A stretch of DNA of 64,000 nt from Sabellastarte sp. h YS-2021 (lineage: Eukaryota > Annelida > Polychaeta > Sabellida > Sabellidae), in assembly GCA_964017235.1 (NCBI GenBank), contig OZ024928.1, positions 4,650,001 to 4,714,000 of the forward strand. The letters are read 5' to 3'. Shown here one piece after another: positions 23,601 to 35,600 of this stretch; position 1 is the first letter of the stretch; each line of letters starts with the position of its first letter. A program made the position numbers and the translations under genes. The notes under the pieces were generated by a model. The model was given only the letters and a program-made list of their open reading frames with translations. It ran no database searches and was not told where the DNA came from.

Positions 23601-26600
23601 AAGTTTGGTTGGAAAAAGTGAAAAACTAAGTGAACTGGAGGGCTAAAACCCCCTTTTTTGACAATAAAGGGGACCTTAAGAGTGCAGATACAGGGCTAAA
23701 ACTTCGGCATGTGAAAGATTATCTAAAAGTAGCTGAATAAGTTATTCCAACAAAACGCCGAAATCCTGACCGTTTTTGAGATACAGACTAAGTACCCATT
23801 TTAAAAAATTTTACGAAAATTAAACGCCTCCCCTTCAGGCATCTATGGTCCGAGTGATGAGAAAATTCTTTCCGACCTTGGAAATTTGGTCTAGAATGTA
23901 CCTGATAAATTTTATAGCACAGGTGTGTGTGGTTTTTTCTGAAACGCGATGACGGGGTGTTTTGGAGTTTAGCTTAGGGTTACCTTAAGTTAAACTTAAG
24001 GTCAGCGCAAAGTATCCCAAAAATTTTTCCTGCCCCTATAGTTTTAAAGAAAGATAAGAAGGAAAGAAAAATTTGAAAGGCTAAGAAGTTATTCAAGGGA
24101 GACCATAATCCGGCGGCGGCGGTGATCAGTCGAACTTCGGTGAAAACAAATAAGTGTCCCTGACGGGCCGCTTTATTACAACTAACAATAAAACAAGTGC
24201 AATTATGGACACAGATCTGGTGGACTTTTTACTTGTCTGTCAGAACTCACCATATCCGTGTAAATTTCTATAGCTTTATGCAGACAATTCACAGCCTCTG
24301 TAACACAAACCATAAATAACAATGGTAACTTGCAAGTACCTAAATCTTTTGCATGCATTGACTCCTTTCATTTTGCTCATCTAAGGAAATATCATAATAA
24401 AGATTTAAATACACTGTGTAATATCAAACTCAGTTAAACAATCATGAAAACTGGGGCACCAAGCAAGGTGATATTGTGTGATATACTAGGAAAAAATAGC
24501 ATCAGAGATGCCCGTACCCCACAGCCTGGGAAATAGTTTTCAACACCATGAGATATAGAAGTAGTGAAACAGTACACAGATTGGGATACTTTCAGAGCAG
24601 TGTCAGTGTCCAAATAATGTTTAAGTAGAGAAAATAACATCTAAGAGAAAGAAATTGCATGTAAAGAATAAGTATTAAAACAAGACAATTCAGTAAACTA
24701 AAAATTATGAAGCTTTAAGACTTCTCCCATTTTGATTTTCATTTGTATGGTCGAATTATGGTTTGGATGTTTTGAATATTACCCATACATACAGATGTAG
24801 CAATACATGCTTTTATGTGGAATTGGGGCAAAACCTGTGGCTCACTTGATGCAATACCATCTGTTACAATGGGAAGTTTCAAAAGTACAACAGTTAATGA
24901 CTTCTAATATGACTTTAACAGTGCTTAATCTACACCAAAAGACACCCAAAGGTGCAACAACCAAGATTCAAGTAAAAAGATATAAGAGAGATAAATAGTA
25001 TCAGATATCCTCGTAGAGACATAAAATAGCATCAGATATGCAAGATCAAAGGTCAAATCCAGGTCACACCATGACGTTGCACACATATAACCCTTGACCA
25101 ATGTTCCTATCAAATATCAACTTCCTACACCTTATGGTTTCCAAAATATAGCCCAGACAAAGCATTATAGGTCAAGGTCACTACTCCAAGGTCAAAGGTC
25201 AAATCGAGGTCACACCATGACGTTTTACATCTACACACCCTAGCCAATGTCACTGCACAGTATCAACTTCCTACACCTTACGGTTTCTGAGATATACCCC
25301 TGACAAGATTTTATAGGTCAAGGTCACTACAGCAAGGTCAAAGGTCAAATCAATGTCAGACCATGACGTTGCACACCTAAATCCCCTCACCAATGTCCCT
25401 ACCAAGTATCAACTTCCTACACCTTACGGTTTCCGAGATACAGCCCAGACAAGCTTTTTCTCGCCGCCCGTCCATCCGGACACCATGGGTGAAAACGATA
25501 CCCTGACAGCCCTTAAGGGCTGTGGGGTAAAAAAAAAAAAAACAATTTGCTGGATAAAACTGAACCTACTGCATGCCAGATGATAAAACCACTGTAGTGG
25601 CACTCTAGATGAAAACTTGGCCAGGCACCCATGCTGTAAAAACTGACCCAAATCCAGATGCTTGTGTTTTATTGTGAACAAGCTGGAGGCACCAGTCAAG
25701 CAATACACCAGAAGTGAAAAGTGATCAAAAATAAATTAATATATTTTATTTATGGAAAGAAACAATATTTGAACATTTCTAAAAGAATCCAATATGGTTT
25801 ACCCTAACCCATTGCCCTTCCCAAGTGCTAAATTTGAAGAGAATCCGCCCAGTGGTTGCCGAGCTATAAGCAATAGAAAATGCGGGGGCCGGTGGACCCT
25901 CTCTTTCCCCCCACCTCTCCCTTGAATACAAACAAACCGTAACCCATCGCCCTTTCAGAGTGTCTGCTTTTTTCTTCACCATCAACCCATTTTCAGGTAA
26001 CTGAGCACCCTGTTATAGCCATACTACACACTCTCTCGCTTACCTTGTGCGTCTCCCTTTCTATAGCAGTTTCCTGAATCCACAAAGTGAGTGGCAGCCT
26101 CGTGTTTACTGCCTAGCTGTAAGTTCAACTTTGCTGCCTGTGTGAATGCATTTCCTGCCTCTGAAGTACAAATAAATTGATATAAAATTAGATTTTCCAA
26201 CTTTGCCATGGCAATTATCCCTTGCAGGGTATTCCTGATTCCATATGGTCCATATGCCTGGGACAGAGATATGCCTAAACACCAAACATTTAATCTAATC
26301 TACTGTTTTGCAGGTGCCACACACGGGAATTCAGTGCACCAAAATAATAAAAAAGAAATGAATGAATGAAAATCATGAATGAAATCTACATTGTTATTTT
26401 TAATATTAGCCAATAGCCATTACAGCGGCAACCTTTCGGGGATTCCACAGGTACCATTAACCGAGACAAATTCCTGTCACTTAATTATCACAGCATACAA
26501 AATATAAATAAAATCAATCATACTTTTTTTCAATATCAGACGTTACAGTGGCAACAAAGCCTTAAGGTGGCTACAATGAAGTAATCTTTGGGACCTTTAG

Positions 26601-29600
26601 ATTACCATACACTGGACATCTTCTATTTCCTAAGTACACTCACATGTAAATATGAATGAAATCAATGATGTAATTTTTGTAATTAGCTTTGAGAGCACCA
26701 ACCTTAAACTTGCTGTAATTACATTTTTTATGGAAATTAATCTTGGTGGGGCTTACAATAAAGTCCACTGTGTAAAATTGATGTGATTGTCCAAATAAGA
26801 AAAATATTGTAAACACTGAACAGGCTGCATTTTCATCATGTATTATCTGGACAGTCTAGACAAGTATAACTTTAAGTTACAGAAAGTTGCCATATTTAGA
26901 ATTAAAACTGATGTATCTACCACGCTATCACCTGACATCTAGTGTCACTTTTCAGTAGAAATTTAAGGGCATTAATTGAATCTAAAATCCTTGTGAGCAC
27001 CAAAGTTTCAGAAATACTCAGAATATTAGAAAGAGATGATATATTGTATTTTATACACATGGGGACTGCTCACAGAACAATAGCTAATGTCAAAACAATA
27101 TTATTTTATCAAGTCCCAATACCAAACAATAAAATTACCCAGAAGAGTGATTTTACAAATATTAAGTGTTGCAAGTTAATTAAAATACTTGTTCACCTTT
27201 TTTTGCCAAAAACTGAATCACACGGATATCAAACTCAAATATAAAACACCACAATTATTCATAAACACTGCAGTATCTTTATGAAACACATTTATATCAA
27301 ATTATGCTGAACAAAACTGCATGGAATCTTCTAAATGAACACATCTCACAGCAAGAACAGTAGATCCTCCATTAACCAACATTCCTGAGAGAGTGACGGT
27401 GAGGTCAGATAGTATAAAGGTCACGTAATACAAAGCCTAAATTAACAGACTTAAATGGACTTGGGAGAGTGGGTTTGAGGTTGATAATTGAGATATAACT
27501 AATTAACTATATGACTAGAAGTTACTACATGTATACGTAAATATCTTGTATTTCATAACAACTTAGACCACATTTAAAGTATTTTTACTAAGCGAGGGGC
27601 TATAATGGCGCAGTGGTAACACACTCGCCTCCCACCTCAGATTAGAGTTTGAATCCTGGTCTGACGTCATGTGGGAAAGATGACAGCTGCTTGCCATTGG
27701 CTGGCAGTTTACAGCACAGATCGTTGACCAGCTGCATGCACTTTTTCCGCTGTCCATCCAACTACCCGGCACATCTGTATCCCCAACCAATGACCCTACC
27801 AAGTATCAACTTCCAACACCTTATGGTGTCGGAGATATAGTCCGAACCAAGGTTGGGTTTTTCCCGGACAAAACCTCTTTTTTCCGGGACAGTGGATAAA
27901 ACTGGATAAAAGTTCATAAACCCCCTTTTTTCCGGATAAAACCGGAAAAAACTGGACAAAACTTACTTTCTTAGTTTAATAGGGCATAAAGTGCCTTATA
28001 TAGCAGATAAGTTACTTCAAAAAGTAAAAAGTACACAGAATTAATCTTTATCATTTAAACAGTGAATATTTCTGTAATATTTGAAGTTATTCAGGGTAAA
28101 AAGGCAGATTAAAAACATCAAGTGACAAGAGTGTGATACTGAGGGAATTTAATATATAGGACATAGTAAAAGCAATAGCTACCTAACAAAGTTTCCAGGT
28201 GGGTGCACAGAGATTGTCATCTTTTAATTCACTGTTTCCATAATCTGTCAATAACTCAGGTGTGACATGTCTCAACCTTATTACGATTTAATATTTCCAG
28301 TGACGAGATATTGTGTGCAATGATTCTTGAGGCAGAGGGTGTTACAATGCCCTTGGCTTTTGTTTATATCAGCTTTTATTTCACAAAACAATTGTCCTAA
28401 AATTCATTGTGAGGGGTTTGTGAAACCCAGAGTTTATTTTGGTTGATATCTACTGTAACGAACACAAGCTACTAAATGCACAATTGCAATTATGTCCAGT
28501 ATTCCTGGCCATCAAGTATGTCACTCACATATAGCTTATAGCTGTTGAAGTTTACATCACGGTTTGCAATATCTTTTCCTATCCTGTGATAATTTTGTAA
28601 TGTCTTGGAGGTTAGACTTGAACAAAATGGAAAATGGCATACTAGGTGCAAATCTTGCACCTACAAACAAAGTAACAAAGTTTGAAGAATGACAGCCCAT
28701 TTTTATTGGGCAAACAAAACTGAAAAGCTTGTATAATTTCAAATGTTTTATTGTTGTTGCTTTGTCCTGAAATGCATTGCATGGACATACTAAGTAAATA
28801 AATTTATAACAGTGTAGCTTTCCAGAAATTAAAAATAATTATATAGTAAATTCTTTCTTCTTGTAATATGTTACAAAGTAAGTTTTAAAAAAAACTTGAA
28901 ATATTTTGGATGGTCTTTTTTTCAAATTAAAAGTTAAGAAAGTTTCTTTCCAGGTTTGTCCAAAAGTGGATAAAACCTATTGATTTTTAGCTAAGAAAGG
29001 GGGTTTTATCCGGTTTTGTTCATTGTCATGTGCGATATTGTCAGAAGCACATCTCTCTCTGGTTGTTTGAATAAACATTTTTAGGTGGCTTTGTCGTTCA
29101 CAATCTGAGGCAGACATACATTGATTTATTTCTTATATAATATAAAAGGAAAAACCTGAAAACTATAATTAAAATAACAAAATGTTAACTTTGGACGTTC
29201 TGGTCAAGTGATGGGATCCAAATATTGACCCAGTTTTAGATTTGCTTATTGTAGTGGTAAAAACGACAAACTGGATAGTTGGTTTCTATTCGATTCATAT
29301 AACTGTAAACCAAATCCAGTGACATAGTCCAAGAACCCGTTGCCGAAATGTCATATATTTTACCTCAAATGTATTAAATATTGCACAAAAACGCTTAAAA
29401 ATATTTACTTGTGTAATATTTTGCCAATATACAGTGAAATAATATCCACAACGTCAGATTTTATCCAAAATAAACCACATTTTAAGTAATTGTTCATGTG
29501 CAAAAGATTTTACAAACTGTCAGCATGACCACAGTTTGTGTTTACTAATTCAAATGAATCCGGTTTTCGCCGAATTTTTGTCTTTGGGACCTGATTCCCA

Positions 29601-32600
29601 TATTTATTTTCGATCGTAACACTAGTTTATTGGTCGACACTTGATCCTCTTTTTTTTCTCAGAAATTCGTCAAAAACTGTAATGGCAATACCGACTACAA
29701 GTGTGGTCGTGGGGATTCTGTATATTTCTCCAGTCCTGTCTGTTTTCCAGTATGGCCTGTTGGGACTCAATGCGGCTTGTCTGGTAGGGGTTTAGGATGT
29801 AGTTTCCAGTCCAGTAGAAAATATCCAGACCCAAAGTCAGCTCAGCCTCTGGATACAGACAAGCTTGGATGTATCTGGCCCTGTCGGGGAGGTGAAACCA
29901 ACCCAAAAAGGTCCCACCCTTTTTTGTGGATTTTTGTTCCCAACCCCGACTTTTAACTGACCATAGAGTCGTAGGCGCAGAGTTCTCTTTTATGCTTTTG
30001 CATTCAGCACTTGCCAATCTATTCTTTACATATGAGTATTACTTACAGTCTGAATACACAGAATCAGAGTGACAGAGTAACATACATAATATTGTACACA
30101 ATGCGTAACATATATTAGTACCATTACACCATACGTCCTAGCTGATAACATTATCTGGTATACTATTACAAATTTATCTACTGCAGAGTAAATGCTTAGA
30201 CTTACTTGCCCATTCTTTCGCCATTTTGAAGGCATTTGCTGCCCGGACATACAATTCTACAGCATCTTCTTGTTTGGATGATCCCCCCCTGTGTTAAAAC
30301 AAAGAAATTTTCGTTACTACCATACAAGCTTGCACAATGTCACATCATTATACATACATGGTCATGGGGGTAAAATACAAGGGGGACTTCCCAGTTAGTG
30401 AGAGAGTGAGTGGGTCTACGAAGATAAATAATAACACAATGGAAATGGAAATGTCCATTCATTGTGAAACTACAGTGTTTGAGCTGAAGTTAGATAAACA
30501 ATAAACTAATTAGCCATTGAAAACAATTGTTAAAGAAAACCTCACTCAAGACAAAATTCTGGAGTGCGACAATCTGTGCTCTAGCATATTCTCTGCAGAA
30601 CAGTTTACCATACCGCAGCCATGCCATGGATTTGAGTTATGGACATTCTATTCTATTCTGTACTTTTATGGCACAGAAAACCTTTCGCCAACTTGGACCC
30701 ATTTTGATGCAAACTCCGACTCCTTCAAAAACTCATCTTTCAAAGTTGGGCCTACTTTTATTTGCAGTATTTATATGTGCATCATATATTAATAATGTAT
30801 GTGTTTCATAACATAAATTTGCATTTCAACTGCATACGAAAGGCTACAGGAAACTGCCACAAATGGATTCGGCAGGGCTAAACACAGCAAGAATGCAAAC
30901 ACCCAAAGGACAGCGTAAGGACCTCTTTTGCACCGCAAGGCCCTAGTCTACCTGTTACAAAATGACTTTAACTTACTATGACACCTTGTTTTTACTTACA
31001 CTTTATGTTAGATTATCATTGTCCTGGTTAGATCATTATTGGTATGGTCAATTAGTAATTGTGATAAATTTTAGCTTTTCTGTATATAAGAAAATGAATG
31101 TATGGTCAATTAGTAACTGTGATAAATTTTAGCTTTTCTATATATATTAGAAAATGAATGCCACAGTCGGAAAGAAACCCAACCAAAGAATAAGGCCAAG
31201 AGAAGAGAGAGCTTAATAGAAGATATGATGTGAACTGATCAATATTACATATGTTTTAAGATATATTTTGTCTCATTTTCATCTAGTAACTCGACTTCTT
31301 TGCTGATGATAGATTGTTTGTATTTGTATTTATCCTCAGCGCAATATGTCCATTACTACAGGACACAAAGTGCTATAGGACCCATCCGACTGTACAAGTA
31401 CAGTAAGACTCTCAAATTACTGACATTCCCCTAACTGAAAGACAGAGGCTCAAGGATGTGGTTATGAAAATCTGTGACCTCATTAATATTAATGAGTTGT
31501 CTGTGAATTTTGATCTTCAAGTAAAATATTTTCTACACATACATTATTCGAAGAACCTTTTCGACGGAAAAACAGTGTCACAAATTCGCAGTCGCCAACT
31601 CGCCCACGGCGACTTTATTGGACGAAGGTCGAGTAGAAACGCTTTTATTGTCGCCCGGCTGGCGAATTTAAAATGAAGTGAACTCTGCCAGTCCACGTTT
31701 TCTAACATATTTCTTGGATCTACGACTCCGCCATTTTATAAACAAAGCACACTCACGGTATTTCTATTCATGTATTAGTTTCAAATCAAGGCGTGTCGTG
31801 ACGACAGCCAGTAAAAAGCTAGCATACATCTAGTAAGGGATCAATGTCATTTCTTTTCTGGCATTTCATTGGTTAAAATAATAGAATCGCGTTTTGAATG
31901 TAAAGAAATGAAAGTCTTTTTATTTTAACTTTCTTCCGTGACTACTGTTTTGAATGCAAATATCAGGGCCCGGATTCACGAACAATACTTAGATAAGGTG
32001 ACCTTGGATCTAAGTAAGGGAATCTTTTTCACTTGACTAAGTTTTTCTTAGAATTGGTATTCACGAAACAATACTTAGATAAGGTTACCTTAGATTTTAA
32101 GTAAGGAAAAAACCTCTCCTAACTCTTTAGTTACAGTTGTGTCAGTGAATCTGATTGGCCAAGTGGTATGGAAAATTTTGGTCTATACATTGGATTGTTT
32201 ATGATAATGATCCTCTACAAAGAATATTAGTCACAGCTTATTAAAGTGAGATTTTTAATTATTTTAGCCGATGAGCTTGGAGAGTAAAATTAATTCCTAG
32301 TAAAAATTTTAATCTGTTCCTTTCAATTAGAATCTATAGCCATTTGTGGAAATTATTTCTGAAAAATTAGTTAAAACTTCATCTTACTAAAGTTTTGACT
32401 TATACACTAACCACGTGGATAAATAAACCTCACCATCCAAATACAACACTATTATTGCCCAATGTTTACAAACTAAATCATGTAATATTAACATCCTGTC
32501 CTCTCAAGGTAGCTTTCAACTTAACTTAAAATCTAAGTATGGGTTTTAAGGTCACCTTAGAGTTAGGAACGTTCGTGAATAAGGTTTCATAATTTCTTAC

Positions 32601-35600
32601 TTGAAATCTAAGTAATACTTAAAATCTAAGTTAGGAATGGTCTAAGTATTGTTCGTGAATCCGGCCCCAGACATACATGGAATCGCGTTTTGAATGTAAG
32701 AACACGGAAGTCCTTTTAGTGTAAAAATCTTCTGTAGCCCAGTGTTTTGAATGCATGGAAGGTGCTTTTTTATTCATTTATTTTTGGTTACTTGTACAAT
32801 GTACCTGTTGAAAAAAAATATTTTTAAAAATTGGTGACATAGAAGGGGATGATTTTTTTCATTCATTTAGTATTGATAATGAATACATTCAGACACAGTG
32901 CAAGACACATTACAAAAATATATTAAAAATTGGTGACATAGATAGGGATGGTTTTTTTTCCATTTATTATTGGTAACTTATATTTTACCATGCAATACTT
33001 TATAAATTTGTTTTCAACATTGGTGACATAGATATGGATGTTTTTTTTCTTTCCTTTTTTTAAATTATTGGTAACTTATATATTTACCATGCAATAAATT
33101 ATAAATTATTTTTAAACATTGATGACATAGATGGGATGTTTTTTTTGTTTTTGTTTCTTTTTCATTTATTATTGGTAACTTACCGGTATATATTTTACCA
33201 TGCAATACATTATAAACTAGATTGGGCCAACTCGGCGCCAACATATCCCCAGACAGGTCATCACTCACGCCACAGGTTTTGATCGGGAATTTTTTAAAAC
33301 ATAATTACCCATTATTATATGAACTTCAGCACATCAATCTACTCTGTTTATATCTCCCCAAGGAAGATGGTGTATCCCCAGACGCCGAATACATAACTCA
33401 AATTATATTTTCAATCTTCCTGCAATGATAACTCTAAACCTATTTTCAAAGTATTTAAATGATTGATGATTGAATGTCCATTCTAAAATAATAATCCCAA
33501 AAGAGCATATCTGTTTCTATATTTGTTGACAAATAAAATATTATTTTTAACTCAACTCATCATATTTTTCAATCTTCCTTCAAAGTATTTAAATGATTGA
33601 TGATTCAATGTCCATTCTAAAATTCATAATCCCAAAAGCGCATATCTGTTTCTATATTTGTTCACAAATAAAATATTATTTAAAAAAAAATTATTTATAT
33701 TATTATTTTATTATATTATTTTTAGAATTTGCAAATTGTTTTCAGTTATTCATTTCCTCTATACATATATATGCAACCTAAATATGTGACACAATCTCAG
33801 TTCTGACTCCCCTTTGTGTTATATGTAATGAAGCCCACCACCTCCCACCCCCACCCCTCTCCCCTTCTCCACACCTCTCTCACTATTACACAAGATCTGC
33901 AACCCCATTGAGTTCTTTGTTTCTCATCTGATATCATTAAATACCTTTGTTTATTTAGTGTCACTCAATATAGCTGGAGGTCCCAGAGGTGGGTGGGGGG
34001 AATCCGGGTGGGGGATGCATAAATGGTAAACAAACAATCTATATAAAAGGGGTACTCAAATACAAAAAGAATTGAGAATTTTAAGTATGTGATTATCAAC
34101 TGAAATGAGTTCATAACTGTAGGAGCTGTGTCAAAATTAACTGAGGCAAGTTGAATAAAACTGGGCTAGTTGAGGGTTAAAAATCCCCTAGTTTTACTAC
34201 ATAAGGATATAATTTCATTAATATTGGGACTTAAAGCTCACTTAAAGTGTCCATTTTGTCTACTTGAATATGTTTAACCAGTTTCATTTTAAAAAGTTAA
34301 AAACTCAGCAAGCAGAGGTATAACACACAAAAATAAGTTCTTAAAAGACTAAGATAGCCATAACATTATTAATATTCAAAATTTCAATAGACAGGCATTT
34401 CCTTTTTTAAAAATTCAAAGATTTCAGCTCTATAACCCACATAGTTTGACAGTTACTGGGCTTTAAAGTGGCATAATGTCCATAAATTGGGTTTATGTGG
34501 GCATTTTACAATTGTTAAAGAGACCTTAGCAATTAAACAACAGATCTGAAACTTTTTGGGGGACATACATAACAAACAAAAATTATATATAATACAGTTT
34601 AAGACTTGTCACACTAAGCATTTCCAAATAACAGGGCAAAATACGGAAAAAATGTCCAAAAAGGCACTTGGGCGAGTGTCTATGGCCCTCATACACAGGT
34701 TAAATGTCTACTAAAAACCTTGATTTTTGGCACATGTAAAAAGAACATAATAATGCATTCCCAGATGGGATTTCAGCTCCATCAATCACATAGTTTAACA
34801 GTCACAGGGCTTAAAGGTGGTAAAAAGTGCAAATATTGGGTCTCTGTGGGCCTTTTAGAGATCTCGGTGTGGCTTTCAAATTAAAGCTTCAGACTTAAAA
34901 TTTGTTACATACTAAGATTACACATAGAATATGTATCTAATAAAGTTTGAAACTTCTCAGACTTACCATTTCCAAGTTACAGAGCAAAATATGTGAAAAA
35001 TGTCTTAAAAGGGTCACTCAGGTGGGTGTTTAAGGTCCTCATACACAGGTTAAATGTCTACTTGAAGCCTTGATTTTTGGCACATGTAAAAAGAACATAA
35101 TAATGTATTCCCAGATGAGATTTCAGCTCTATCAGTCACATAGTTTAACAGTCACAGGCCTTAAAATTGGCAAAAAGTCCAAATACTGGGTCTTTATGGG
35201 GCCTTCTAGAGACCTAAATGTGGCCTTCAAATTAAAGCCTCAGACTTAAAATTTGTCACATACTAAGATTACACATAGAATATGCATCTAATACAGTTTG
35301 AAACTTCTTAGACTTACCATTTCCAAGTTACAGGGCAAAATATGTGAAAAATGTCTAAAAATGGTCACTCGGGTGGGGATTTATGGTCCTCATACACAGG
35401 TTAAATGTCTTCTTAAAGCCTTAATTTTTGGCACATATATAAATAACATACTAATATCTTCCCAGATAGGATTTGAGCTCTATCAGTCACATAGTTTGAC
35501 AGTCACAGGGCTTAAAAGTAGCAAAAAGTCCAAATATTGGGTCTTTGGGAGCCTTTTAGAGACCTCAATTTGACCTTCAAAATTAAAGCTTCAGACTTAA

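Noticed and set aside
29670-30017. 115-codon minus-strand ORF in intron 2
   Set aside because: No recognisable motif, no supporting splice context, and it is not needed for the host gene.
18292-35573. Identical 91-codon plus-strand ORFs in both family 2 copies (18292-18567 and 35298-35573)
   Set aside because: They lie in the 350-bp tandem core. Identity reflects the recent duplication of the element, neighbouring units do not keep the frame, and the product resembles no known protein.
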